Source: Streptomyces spinoverrucosus
GTDB taxonomy: Bacteria > Actinomycetota > Actinomycetes > Streptomycetales > Streptomycetaceae
NCBI RefSeq assembly: GCF_006539505.1
Contig: NZ_BJND01000003.1
Coordinates: 1-64,000, forward strand
Length of the DNA stretch: 64,000 nt
Direction of reading: 5' to 3'
Below the pieces are notes generated by a model. That model ran no database searches, had not been told where the DNA came from, and worked only from the letters and a program-made list of their open reading frames with translations. Positions 35,838 through 43,644 of the stretch are shown here, one piece after another. The first letter of the stretch is position 1. The number at the start of each line of letters is the position of its first letter. Position numbers and translations under genes: made by a program.

Positions 35838-36065
35838 CCCACCGCTCCCTCGCCGCCCACCGCTCCCTCGCCGCCCACGGCTCCATCAGCCTCCCACCGC
35901 TCCCTCGCCGCCCACGGCTCCATCAGGCACCCAGCGCTCCCTCGCCGCCCACGGCTCCATCAGCCTCCCACCGCTCCCTCGCCGCCCACGGCTCCATCAG
36001 GCACCCAACGCTCCCTCGCCGCCCACGGCTCCATCAGGCACCCACCGTTCCCTCGCCGCCCACAG
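35838..36065. repeat. 37-bp tandem repeat array
   Basis: Five full 37-bp units start at 35881, 35918, 35955, 35992 and 36029, preceded by two partial 20-bp copies. The shared core is GCTCCCTCGCCGCCCACGG. Units 1 and 3 are identical, and units 2 and 4 differ by one base, suggesting 74-bp duplication. A 37-bp period breaks any reading frame, so the array is non-coding. There are no spacers. Confidence 0.9.
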
Positions 36066-36096
36066 GCCCCATCGGCGCCCTCAGCTGCATCAGCCC

Positions 36097-36552
36097 CTAC
36101 GACTCCATCAACCCGGCCGCAACCGTCGCCCCCAGCTCCCAGCAGCTCTCGATGTCGGCCCGGTCCGGCTCGCCGGTCACGGTGACCGCCTCGGCCGTGC
36201 GTCGCCAGCCCAGGCCGGTCGTGATCGACTCGATGCCGCGCACCGCGCCGGTGACGTCGTTGCCGCCGTGCACGTAGTAGCCGAAGGGTCGGCCGCGCGT
36301 CTCGTCCAGGCACGGGTAGTAGACCTGGTCGAAGAAGTGTTTGAGGGCGCCGGACATGTAGCCGAGGTTCGCCGGGGTGCCCAGAAGGTAGCCGTCGGCG
36401 GCCAGCACGTCGGACGCCGTGGCGGACAGCGCCGCCCGTCGCTCGACCCGGACGTTCTCGATCTCCGGCGTCGTCGCACCGGAGATCACCGCTTCCAGCA
36501 TGGCCTGGCAGTTGGGCGAGGGCGTGTGATGCACGATCAACAAGGTGGTCAC
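36097..36552 (-). CDS. Flavodoxin/NADPH-dependent FMN-reductase-like protein
   Basis: A 151-residue flavodoxin-fold protein. It starts TTLLIVHHTPSPNCQAMLEAV, where the first loop binds the FMN phosphate, and continues with YLLGTPANLGYMSGALKHFFD, the flavin-contacting loop of this family. The GTG at 36552 has AGGG upstream at suitable spacing. It probably acts as a flavin-dependent reductase or electron carrier; partners are unknown. Its 3' end borders the 37-bp repeat array. Confidence 0.87.
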   Translation of the reverse strand: MTTLLIVHHTPSPNCQAMLEAVISGATTPEIENVRVERRAALSATASDVLAADGYLLGTPANLGYMSGALKHFFDQVYYPCLDETRGRPFGYYVHGGNDVTGAVRGIESITTGLGWRRTAEAVTVTGEPDRADIESCWELGATVAAGLMES

Positions 36553-36702
36553 GCCCGCACCCTGCCGTGACGGCCCAGCCGACCGCAACCGCCCCAGCCG
36601 CAAGCCACTCCCCCCCAAGGGCACCTTGCCCGCCATAACCCGTTGTGACCCCGGCCCGTGAATGGAACGATGCACGGCACATCCGTGACGAAGGGACGCA
36701 TC

Positions 36703-37353
36703 GTGACCGACGGGGATCACCGGCCGCCCGCCGCAACCGCGTTCGACGCGATCGGGGCGGCGTACGAGAAGGCGTTCGCGGGGTCCGATGCGCACCGGGC
36801 GTCGCTTGAGTGGTTGCTCGCGCAACTGGAACCCGGCAGCCGCGTACTGGACGTCGGCAGCGGGACCGGACGTCCCACGGCGCAGACGCTCGCCGAGGCG
36901 GGCCACGACGTCCTGGGCGTCGATGTCTCACCCGTGATGGTGGACCTCGCGAGCCGGCAGGTGCCGGGCGCCGCCTTCCAGTGCGCCGACATCCGCGAAC
37001 TGCCGCTCGCCGACGGGTCGTTCGACGCGGTGTGCGTGTACTTCTCCCTGCTCCAGATGTCCCGCGAGGAGCAGTCCGCGCTCGTACGGCGGCTGGCGCG
37101 GGCGGTGCGGTCCGGCGGTCACCTGGTGCTCGCCACCGTGCCGCTGGACGTGCAGGACGTCGAGGCCGTCTTCATGGGGCAGCCCGTACGGGTGACGAGT
37201 TTCGGCGCCGAGGAGTTCGCCGCGATGGCGGGCGGGGCGGGGCTCACGGTGCTCCGGCAGGACCGCACGGTCTTCACTCCCGCACATCCGGAGGCGATCC
37301 CCGAGCCGCACCTGTTCCTGTACTGCCGACGTGACGGAGACCCGGCCCACTGA
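36703..37353 (+). CDS. Class I SAM-dependent methyltransferase
   Basis: A 216-residue methyltransferase. Motif I is VLDVGSGTGRPTAQTLAEAG, the acidic ribose residue is in VLGVDVSPVMVDLA, and post-I CADIRELPLADGSFDAVCVYFSLL completes the SAM pocket. No specific substrate-binding lid is recognisable. GTG 36703 is preferred because AAGGGA lies 6 nt upstream; starts at 36658 and 36670 are weaker. It is divergent from the flavodoxin-like gene and followed by the MITE-like element. Confidence 0.88.
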   Translation: MTDGDHRPPAATAFDAIGAAYEKAFAGSDAHRASLEWLLAQLEPGSRVLDVGSGTGRPTAQTLAEAGHDVLGVDVSPVMVDLASRQVPGAAFQCADIRELPLADGSFDAVCVYFSLLQMSREEQSALVRRLARAVRSGGHLVLATVPLDVQDVEAVFMGQPVRVTSFGAEEFAAMAGGAGLTVLRQDRTVFTPAHPEAIPEPHLFLYCRRDGDPAH

Positions 37354-37361
37354 CCGTCCTA

Positions 37362-37560
37362 GGACCTGTCGTTTGGATCACGCCGGCGTCGCGGGGCCTG
37401 GCACGTACTCCCCCAGAGGGGGTGCCCCCAGCCGCGTTGTCGTCGGTTGCCGACTCCCCCACGCTCGAACCAGCTCGCGCGGGGGCACCCCCATCGCCCC
37501 CGCTCGGGTCGGCTGAAAGCCGCAGTCTCTCTCAGCCGACCTGATCCAAACGACAGGCCC
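37362..37560. mobile_element. MITE-like element with 16-bp perfect terminal inverted repeats
   Basis: CCTGTCGTTTGGATCA (37365-37380) and its exact reverse complement TGATCCAAACGACAGG (37542-37557) bound an approximately 200-bp non-coding block. With three more bases outside each, the match is 18 of 19. Inside, GTCGGCTGA/TCAGCCGAC forms a stem near the right end, and GGGGGTGCCCCC and GGGGGCACCCCC appear in opposite orientation. I recognise the interior as a sequence common in Streptomyces intergenic regions. No target-site duplication is obvious. Confidence 0.8.
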
Positions 37561-37645
37561 TGGGCCCGGACCTGCCGACCGGGCGGCGTCCGCGTTTCTG
37601 CGCGACCATGGCCAAGTGGCCGCCCACCGGCGAAGGGACTGTGAC

Positions 37646-38536
37646 GTGCGGGAACTGGCGATCATCGAGGCGCCGTCCGTCCTGGGGCTGCGGCCGTCCG
37701 GCGTCCAGGACCTCCCGGCGGCCCTTTTCGCCGCCGGTCTGCTGGACATCCCGGGCGCGGTACGGGCCGGCCGGGTCGAACCGCCCGCCTACGACCCGAA
37801 GCGGGACCCCGACACCGGGGTCCTCAACAGCACCGGCATCGCGGAGTACTCCTTCCGGCTCGCCGACGCGGTCGGCGAGGCGCTCGACTCCGGCCGCTTT
37901 CCCGTCGTGCTCGGCGGCGACTGCAGCATCCTGCTCGGCAATCTGCTCGCCCTGAAGCGGCGCGGCCGGCACGGCCTGCTGTTCCTCGACGGCCACACCG
38001 ACTTCTACCAGCCGGAGGCGGAACCGATGGGCGAGGCCGCCTCGATGGACCTCGCGCTGGCCACCGGCCGCGGCCCCCGGCTGCTCGCCGACCTGGCGGG
38101 CCGCGGCCCCCTGGTGCGCGACGAGGACGTGGTCGTACTCGGCTACCGCGACGCCGCGGAGTCCGCCCAGTTCGGTATGCAGCCCCTGCCGCCCGAGTTG
38201 TACGCCATGGACCTCGACGGGGTCCGTGCCGTCGGCGCCGGCACGGCCGCACGCCAGGCGGTCGAGCGGCTGGCGAGCGTACCCGGCGGCTACTGGGTGC
38301 ACCTCGACGTCGATGTCCTGGACGACGCGGTCATGCCGGCCGTCGACTACCGCCAGCCCGGTGGACTGACGTGGCTTGAGCTGGAGGACGTGCTGAGCAC
38401 GGCCCTGGCCGACGAACGAGCCGTCGGCCTGGACGTCACGATCTTCAACCCCCGCCTGGACCCCGACGGGAGCATCGCGGCCGGTCTGACGGAGTGCCTG
38501 CGTCACGGGCTGTCGGCCCGCGCGGACGCGGGCTGA
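37646..38536 (+). CDS. Arginase/agmatinase-family (ureohydrolase) protein
   Basis: A 296-residue ureohydrolase-fold enzyme. The binuclear-Mn motifs are LGGDCSI (normally GGDHS), LFLDGHTDFY (normally DAHxDxN) and HLDVDVLDDAVMP (DxDxxDP-like). The first histidine ligand is replaced by cysteine, and the final proline of the third motif by aspartate. Activity may therefore differ from true arginases; formiminoglutamase-like or unknown substrates are possible. GTG 37646 follows AAGGG at about 9 nt. It lies just after the MITE-like element and convergent to the DJ-1/PfpI gene. Confidence 0.85.
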   Translation: MRELAIIEAPSVLGLRPSGVQDLPAALFAAGLLDIPGAVRAGRVEPPAYDPKRDPDTGVLNSTGIAEYSFRLADAVGEALDSGRFPVVLGGDCSILLGNLLALKRRGRHGLLFLDGHTDFYQPEAEPMGEAASMDLALATGRGPRLLADLAGRGPLVRDEDVVVLGYRDAAESAQFGMQPLPPELYAMDLDGVRAVGAGTAARQAVERLASVPGGYWVHLDVDVLDDAVMPAVDYRQPGGLTWLELEDVLSTALADERAVGLDVTIFNPRLDPDGSIAAGLTECLRHGLSARADAG

Positions 38537-38539
38537 CGA

Positions 38540-38557
38540 CCCGGATCGCCATCCGGG
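38540..38557. terminator. Short hairpin between convergent genes
   Basis: CCCGGAT and ATCCGGG flank a CGCC loop directly after the arginase-family stop. It is only a modest stem, but its position between convergent genes fits a terminator. Confidence 0.45.
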
Positions 38558-38594
38558 CTGACGACCCCGGGAGACGACCCGCATCCGCCCGGGT

Positions 38595-39299
38595 TCAGCG
38601 CCGGCCGAGCGCCTTCAGTACGGCCTCGGCGGTCGCCGTGCTGGACTGCGGGTTCTGACCGGTGATCAGGTTGCCGTCCACCACGACCGTGTTGCTCCAC
38701 GCGGGGCCGGTCTCGACCACGGCACCCTGCTCACGCAGCCTGCTCTCCAGGTAGTAGGGCATCTTGTCGCCCAGACCGCCCTGGCGCTCCTCCTCGTCGC
38801 TGAACGACGTCAGCGTGCGTCCGGCGAAGGTGAAGCCGCCGTCCTGCCGCTCGGCGCTGAGCAGACCGGCGACACCGTGACACAGGGCCGCCACCGCCCT
38901 GCCTGCCGCGTCGGCCTCGTTGAGCAGCCGGCCCAGGTCGGCGTCCTGCGTGAGGTCGGCCATCGGGGCGTGGCCGCCGGGGAGATAGAGGGCGTCGTAG
39001 TCGTCGAGCCGTACGCCGGACAGGGCGAGCGGCGCGGCAAGCTGGTCGGCGAGGGTGTCGAGGTAGGCGCGGAACCGCTCGGCGTCGGCCTCCGGCACGC
39101 CGCCCCGCTCGTCGAGGCTGAGGGCGTCGACGGTGGGACGTACGCCGCCGGGGGTGGCGATCGACACCTGGACGCCCGCGTCGGTGAGCACCTGGTGGGA
39201 GGCGGCGACCTCCTCCGCCCAGTAGCCGGTGGGGTGGGTGGAACCGTCGGCCAGCTGCATGCTGTCCGCGCCTGAGATGACCATCAGAATCTTCGTCAT
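38595..39299 (-). CDS. DJ-1/PfpI (Hsp31-like) type 1 glutamine-amidotransferase-fold protein
   Basis: A 234-residue protein. The nucleophile elbow is AALCHGVAGLL with the active cysteine, and LYLPGGHAPMADL provides the oxyanion/acid region. The N-terminal ADGSTHPTGYWAEEVAAS matches Hsp31-type glyoxalase III/chaperone members. Likely roles are methylglyoxal detoxification or protein deglycation/holdase activity. ATG 39299 is the clear start. Upstream lies CCATAAG-ACTG-CTTATGG, a palindrome matching those near the LysR gene at 41158-42090, so that regulator is a candidate controller. Confidence 0.9.
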   Translation of the reverse strand: MTKILMVISGADSMQLADGSTHPTGYWAEEVAASHQVLTDAGVQVSIATPGGVRPTVDALSLDERGGVPEADAERFRAYLDTLADQLAAPLALSGVRLDDYDALYLPGGHAPMADLTQDADLGRLLNEADAAGRAVAALCHGVAGLLSAERQDGGFTFAGRTLTSFSDEEERQGGLGDKMPYYLESRLREQGAVVETGPAWSNTVVVDGNLITGQNPQSSTATAEAVLKALGRR

Positions 39300-39342
39300 G
39301 GCTCCAGGTTCCATCAGCGATCAGCGAAGTGCATTCCTCAGG

Positions 39343-39360
39343 CCATAAGACTGCTTATGG
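39343..39360. promoter_or_regulatory. LysR-type palindrome upstream of DJ-1/PfpI gene
   Basis: CCATAAG and CTTATGG flank ACTG in a perfect 7-bp inverted repeat, 44 bp upstream of the DJ-1/PfpI start. The same half-sites recur at 42145-42173 in the promoter region of a LysR gene. Confidence 0.6.
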
Positions 39361-39414
39361 CTCACACTTGCGCACCGGAGCCGCACCGACTACCGACCCT
39401 TGACGACCCGAGAA

Positions 39415-39436
39415 TGTGAGTGATTAAGTACTCACA
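39415..39436. promoter_or_regulatory. TetR autoregulatory operator
   Basis: TGTGAGT and ACTCACA flank a TTAA-centred core, covering a -10-like GATTAA and ending at the TetR start codon. A related core AGTGGTTAATCACT appears before the downstream oxidoreductase. The location would block leaderless transcription of the tetR gene. Confidence 0.65.
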
Positions 39437-39999
39437 TGAAGGCAGAACAGCGTCGACTCTCCACCGCCGAGGAGCGCAGGGAGACCGTGCTGCGCACCGC
39501 CATCGGAGCGTTCGCGGCCCGCGGCTACTTCGGCACCACCACGACGGAAGTGGCCAAGGCGGCCGGTATCTCACAGGCGTACGTCTACCGGCTCTTCCCG
39601 AACAAGGAGGCACTGTTCACCGCGGTCGTGGAGCACTGCTTCGTCCAGGTGCGCGCCGCCCTCGAACGCGGGGCAGCCGAAGCGAAGGGCAGTACACCCG
39701 AAGCGGCACTGGAGTCGATGGGCGATGCCTACGCGCGTCTGATCAGCGACAACGACCTGCTGCTGGTACAGCTGCACGCCCAGGCGGCGGCGGTCTCCGA
39801 GCCCGCCATCAGGGATGCGGTCAGGGCGGGATACGCCCGGACGGTCGAATACGTCCGCGGCGCCTCCGGCGGCAGCGAGCAGCAGATCCAGCAGTTCTTC
39901 GCGACCGGCATGCTCTGCCACCTGATCGTCTCGATCGACGCGAACGCCGTCGACGCGCCCTGGACGCGCACGCTGGCGGCGGGCATCACGCACTACTGA
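39436..39999 (+). CDS. TetR-family transcriptional regulator
   Basis: A 187-residue repressor. The N-terminal HTH reads IGAFAARGYFGTTTTEVA and AAGISQAYVYRLFPNKEALF, the canonical TetR recognition helices. The C-terminal helical ligand domain has no assigned inducer. ATG 39436 lies inside its own palindromic operator without a Shine-Dalgarno, so the mRNA is probably leaderless. A matching operator precedes the NADP-dependent oxidoreductase at 40114, making that gene the likely partner. Confidence 0.92.
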   Translation: MKAEQRRLSTAEERRETVLRTAIGAFAARGYFGTTTTEVAKAAGISQAYVYRLFPNKEALFTAVVEHCFVQVRAALERGAAEAKGSTPEAALESMGDAYARLISDNDLLLVQLHAQAAAVSEPAIRDAVRAGYARTVEYVRGASGGSEQQIQQFFATGMLCHLIVSIDANAVDAPWTRTLAAGITHY

Positions 40000-40073
40000 C
40001 CGACCGAACCGACCCGGGCGGCCGTCCGGTTCCTCCACGGACCGACAGCCGCCCCTCACAAGCCCCAGTGAGT

Positions 40074-40089
40074 GAGTGGTTAATCACTA
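40074..40089. promoter_or_regulatory. Second TetR-type operator, upstream of MDR gene
   Basis: AGTGGTTAATCACT is a TTAA-centred palindrome matching the core of the operator at 39415-39436 (GAGTGR-TTAA on the left side). It lies 25 bp before the oxidoreductase start at 40114. Confidence 0.6.
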
Positions 40090-40113
40090 ACTCAGTCGAA
40101 GAAGGAGCCAACC

Positions 40114-41154
40114 ATGCGAGCCACCGAAGTCGTCCTCCCCGCCGTCGGAGAGCCCGAGAGCCTCGAACTCAGGATGCGGGACCTGCCGACGCCCGGCCCG
40201 GGCCAGGCCCTGGTGCGGGTCGAGGCCAGTGGCGTGACCTTCGCCGAGCAGCAGATGCGGCGCGGCAAGTACTACGACATGCCGAAGTTCCCCTTCGTCC
40301 CCGGCTACGACCTCGTCGGCGTCGTCGAGCAGCTCGGCTCCCCGGAGTCCGGCCCCGTGGCCCTGGGGCAGCGGGTCGCCGCGCTCACCAAGACCGGCGG
40401 CTGGGCGGACCGTGTCCTGCTGGACGCGGCGGATCTGGTGCCGGTCCCCGAGGGGGTCACGGCGGTGGAGGCCGAGACGTTGGTCACCAACGGCGCGACG
40501 GCCTGGCGCATGCTGTTCCGCACGGCGAAGGTCCGAAGCGGCGACACCGTCGTGGTGCACGGCGCCAATGGCGGCGTCGGAAGTGTGCTGGTCCAGCTGG
40601 CCCGCAGCAGCGGCATCCACGTCATCGGCACCGCCTCCGCCCGCAACCAGGAGGCCGTCGCCGCGATGGGCGCCACGCCGGTCGACTACCGCGGGAATGT
40701 CCTCACCCGCGTCCGGGAGCTGGCGCCGCGCGGGGTGGCGGCGGTCTTCGACCACGTGGGCGGCAAGGGCATCGAGGACTCGTGGCGGATGCTCGCCCCC
40801 GGCGGCACCCTCGTCTCGTACGGCAGCGCCTCGACCCGCGATCGGCCCGGCAGCGGCACGATCACGGTCCTGAAGCTGGTCGTGAAGCTAGCGGTGTGGA
40901 ACGCCCTTCCCAACGGCCGCCATGCCCACTTCTTCAACCTGTGGGCCGGGAAGGCCCGGCATGCGGAGCGGTACCGGACGGAGTTGGGCGAGGACCTCTC
41001 GCAGATCTTCGGGATGCTGCGATCCGGCGCGATCGAGGCCAGGATCGACCGGGTCTATCCACTCCAGGAGGCGGCCGCCGCGCTGCGGCACGCCGAGTCC
41101 GGCACCGTCGTGGGCAAGGTCGTGATCGCCCCCGGCGCGGGGCAGGCGGGGTGA
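40114..41154 (+). CDS. NADPH-dependent MDR oxidoreductase
   Basis: A 346-residue zinc-free medium-chain reductase. The N-domain holds KFPFVPGYDLVGVVEQLG, and the cofactor motif is VVHGANGGVGSVLVQLARS followed by GTASARNQEA, whose arginine suggests NADPH. Members reduce quinones, enones or alkenals. An excellent GAAGGAG precedes ATG 40114. It probably forms a self-contained electrophile-response unit with the TetR gene through shared TTAA-centred operators. It ends 3 bp from the convergent LysR gene. Confidence 0.9.
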   Translation: MRATEVVLPAVGEPESLELRMRDLPTPGPGQALVRVEASGVTFAEQQMRRGKYYDMPKFPFVPGYDLVGVVEQLGSPESGPVALGQRVAALTKTGGWADRVLLDAADLVPVPEGVTAVEAETLVTNGATAWRMLFRTAKVRSGDTVVVHGANGGVGSVLVQLARSSGIHVIGTASARNQEAVAAMGATPVDYRGNVLTRVRELAPRGVAAVFDHVGGKGIEDSWRMLAPGGTLVSYGSASTRDRPGSGTITVLKLVVKLAVWNALPNGRHAHFFNLWAGKARHAERYRTELGEDLSQIFGMLRSGAIEARIDRVYPLQEAAAALRHAESGTVVGKVVIAPGAGQAG

Positions 41155-41157
41155 GGC

Positions 41158-42090
41158 TCAGAGCGTGTTCCACCGGCGCGCGGCCTGCTGGAGGCGGTCG
41201 CGGAGCACGGTCACGGCGGGGCCGGCCGGGGCGCCCCGCCGTACGGCCAGATACAGCGTGTTGAGCGGCGCCACCTCGGGGTGGTGGAGCTGCACGACCT
41301 CCCCGGCGGCGAGGGCCGGGGCGGCGATGTAGCGGGGCAGGACGGAGATCCCGGCGCCCGCGACCACCGCCGCCAGGACGGCCCGCAAGTCCGGGACGAC
41401 CATGGCCACCGGGTTCGGTGGGCGGCGGCCGAACTCGCTGCGCCAGTAGCGGCGCACGACGGGCAGCTCGTCGGCGTACGCCACCAGCGGCAGATGGGCG
41501 AGCGCGGCCACCGGTTCGGCCCGCAGCCGGTCGGCGTCGATGGTGTGGGCCAGCGCGGGCGGGGCGACCAGGACGAACTCCTCGTCCACCAACGGCACCG
41601 CGAGCAGGGCCTGTTGGGACGGACGTACTGCCGAGACGACGAGGTCGAGTCGGCCGTTGGCCAGCTGCGACAGCAGGTCGTCGGCGAGTCCCAGAGTAAC
41701 GTGGACGGTCACGCCCCGGCCGACCAGTTCGGCCAGCACCGGCAGCACCCGCAGGGTCATCACCTCGGCCGCTCCCCCGACCTTCACCGTCCCCTGGAGG
41801 GGCGCCTCGGTGTCGGCCGGGTGCAGGGCCTCGCGCAGGCCGTCCACATGGACGCCGATGCGGGACGCGAGCGCGGCGGCCCGCTGTGTCGGCGTGACGC
41901 CCCTGTGCGTACGGACGAACAGGGGCTCGCCGATCTGCTCCTCCAGCCGCGCGAGTTGGCCGGTGACGGCGGGCTGGGTCACGCCGAGCCGCTGGGCGGC
42001 GGCGGACAGCGAGCCCGCCCGGTAGATCTCCAGGAACGTCGACAGCAGGTCCAGGGGCGGCATACCACCGCGGGTTTGGTTCACGGCCAC
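41158..42090 (-). CDS. LysR-family transcriptional regulator
   Basis: A 310-residue LTTR. The winged HTH reads LLSTFLEIYRAGSLSAAAQRL and GVTQPAVTGQLARLEEQIGE, and the ligand domain starts at TVKVGGAAEVMTLRVLPVL. The start may be GTG 42090 or the later ATG 42063; neither has a strong ribosome-binding site. Its upstream gap holds three linked CTTATGG/CCATAAG half-sites, and an identical palindrome lies before the DJ-1/PfpI gene at 39299. I infer that it regulates itself and that gene. The ferredoxin-NADP reductase is divergent from it. Confidence 0.9.
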   Translation of the reverse strand: MAVNQTRGGMPPLDLLSTFLEIYRAGSLSAAAQRLGVTQPAVTGQLARLEEQIGEPLFVRTHRGVTPTQRAAALASRIGVHVDGLREALHPADTEAPLQGTVKVGGAAEVMTLRVLPVLAELVGRGVTVHVTLGLADDLLSQLANGRLDLVVSAVRPSQQALLAVPLVDEEFVLVAPPALAHTIDADRLRAEPVAALAHLPLVAYADELPVVRRYWRSEFGRRPPNPVAMVVPDLRAVLAAVVAGAGISVLPRYIAAPALAAGEVVQLHHPEVAPLNTLYLAVRRGAPAGPAVTVLRDRLQQAARRWNTL

Positions 42091-42144
42091 AGGCAGAAGG
42101 AAAGCACCGTGGCAGGTAGCGTGCCGGGAGGGCCACGGTGGCCG

Positions 42145-42180
42145 CTTATGGATCCCATAAGGCGGCCTTATGAGCTCATA
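42145..42180. promoter_or_regulatory. Array of LysR half-sites
   Basis: CTTATGG-ATC-CCATAAG (42145-42161) is a perfect inverted repeat. Sharing its right half, CCATAAG-GCGGC-CTTATGA (42155-42173) forms a second one, and TATGAGCTCATA (42169-42180) a third palindrome. The array sits between the LysR and ferredoxin-NADP reductase genes. Confidence 0.65.
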
Positions 42181-42200
42181 GGTCGGACCCGCGTACCAGG

Positions 42201-42219
42201 TAAGGCATGCCTTAGCTTA
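42201..42219. promoter_or_regulatory. Possible DtxR/DmdR-type iron box
   Basis: TAAGGCATGCCTTA is a perfect 14-bp palindrome followed by GCTTA. Read on the minus strand, the 19-mer matches about 12 of 19 positions of the DmdR/DtxR consensus TTAGGTTAGGCTAACCTAA. It lies 46 bp before the ferredoxin-NADP reductase start. Confidence 0.45.
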
Positions 42220-42265
42220 GGCTTCCCGTCGAGTCGCAACATCACCGCTCGAAGGGAACCTGATC

Positions 42266-43630
42266 ATGCCCCGCCCGCTGCGGGTAGCCATCGTCGGAGC
42301 CGGCCCGGCCGGGATCTACGCCGCCGACGCCCTGCTCAAGTCCGACGTGGCCGCCGAACCCGGCGTGTCCATCGACCTCTTCGAGCGGATGCCGGCGCCG
42401 TTCGGACTGATCCGTTACGGCGTCGCCCCCGACCACCCCCGGATCAAGGGCATCATCACGGCCCTTCACCAGGTCCTCGACAAGCCGCAGATCCGGCTCT
42501 TCGGCAACGTCGACTACCCGACCGACATCAGCCTGGACGACCTGCGCTCGTTCTACGACGGTGTGATCTTCTCCACTGGCGCGACGGCCGACCGCGCGCT
42601 GCCGATCCCGGGCATCGACCTCGACGGCTCCTACGGCGCCGCCGACTTCGTGTCCTGGTACGACGGCCACCCGGACGTGCCGCGCACCTGGCCCCTGGAA
42701 GCGGAGAAGGTCGCCGTCCTGGGCGTCGGCAACGTCGCCCTCGACATCGCGCGCGTCCTCGCCAAGACCGCGGACGAGCTGCTGCCGACGGAGATCCCGC
42801 CGAACGTCTACGACGGCCTGAAGGCCAACCGGGCCAAGGAGATCCACGTCTTCGGCCGACGCGGCCCGGCGCAGGCCAAGTTCAGCCCGATGGAGCTGCG
42901 CGAGCTGGACCACTCCCCCAACATCGAGGTCATCGTCGACCCCGAGGACATCGACTACGACGAGGGCTCGATCGAGACCCGGCGTGGCAACAAGCAGGCC
43001 GACATGGTCGCCAAGACACTGGAGAACTGGGCGATCCGCGACGTCGGCAACCGGCCGCACAAGCTGTTCCTGCACTTCTTCGAGTCGCCGACGGAGATCC
43101 TCGGCGAGGACGGCAAGGTCGTCGGCCTGCGCACCGAGCGCACGGAGCTGGACGGCACCGGCAACGTCAAGGGCACCGGCACGTTCACCGACTGGGACGT
43201 CACCGCGGTCTACCGCGCCGTCGGCTACCTCTCCGACAAGCTCCCCAAGCTGCCCTGGGACATCGACTCGGGCACGGTCCCGGACGAGGGCGGCCGGGTC
43301 GTCGAGGAGGGCGGCACGCACCTTCAGTCGGTGTACGTCACCGGCTGGATCCGGCGCGGCCCAGTGGGCCTGATCGGCCACACCAAGGGCGACGCCAACG
43401 AGACGGTGTCCAACCTGCTGGACGACTTCGCCAACAGCCGTCTGCACACGCCGTCGGCGCCGGAGCCCGAGGCCGTGGACGCCTTCCTCGCCGAGCGCAA
43501 TGTCCGCTTCACCACCTGGGAGGGCTGGTACAAGCTGGACGCCGCGGAGAAGGCCCTCGGTGAGCCGCAGGGCCGGGAGCGCGTGAAGATCGTCGAGCGT
43601 GAGGACATGCTCAGGGAGAGCGGCGCGTAA
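42266..43630 (+). CDS. Ferredoxin-NADP+ reductase (adrenodoxin-reductase type)
   Basis: A 454-residue flavoprotein of the mycobacterial FprA/adrenodoxin-reductase family. The FAD motif is VAIVGAGPAGIYAADALL, PAPFGLIRYGVAPDHPRIK is the family hallmark, and the NADP motif is VAVLGVGNVALDIARVLA. The end (VYVTGWIRRGPVGLIGHTKG) is also conserved. It transfers electrons from NADPH to ferredoxins that serve P450s or other oxidoreductases. AAGGG precedes ATG 42266. An iron-box-like palindrome upstream suggests iron-dependent control. A 15-bp perfect hairpin terminates it. Confidence 0.93.
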   Translation: MPRPLRVAIVGAGPAGIYAADALLKSDVAAEPGVSIDLFERMPAPFGLIRYGVAPDHPRIKGIITALHQVLDKPQIRLFGNVDYPTDISLDDLRSFYDGVIFSTGATADRALPIPGIDLDGSYGAADFVSWYDGHPDVPRTWPLEAEKVAVLGVGNVALDIARVLAKTADELLPTEIPPNVYDGLKANRAKEIHVFGRRGPAQAKFSPMELRELDHSPNIEVIVDPEDIDYDEGSIETRRGNKQADMVAKTLENWAIRDVGNRPHKLFLHFFESPTEILGEDGKVVGLRTERTELDGTGNVKGTGTFTDWDVTAVYRAVGYLSDKLPKLPWDIDSGTVPDEGGRVVEEGGTHLQSVYVTGWIRRGPVGLIGHTKGDANETVSNLLDDFANSRLHTPSAPEPEAVDAFLAERNVRFTTWEGWYKLDAAEKALGEPQGRERVKIVEREDMLRESGA

Positions 43631-43644
43631 GCGAGCCCGTTCTC

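Noticed and set aside
35838..36065. CRISPR array from the 37-bp repeats
   Set aside because: Units are directly contiguous with no unique spacers, and no cas genes are present.
34831..36570. Plus-strand protein across both repeat arrays
   Set aside because: The 37-bp period changes frame with every unit, and the composition is Pro/Arg/Ser-rich shadow sequence.
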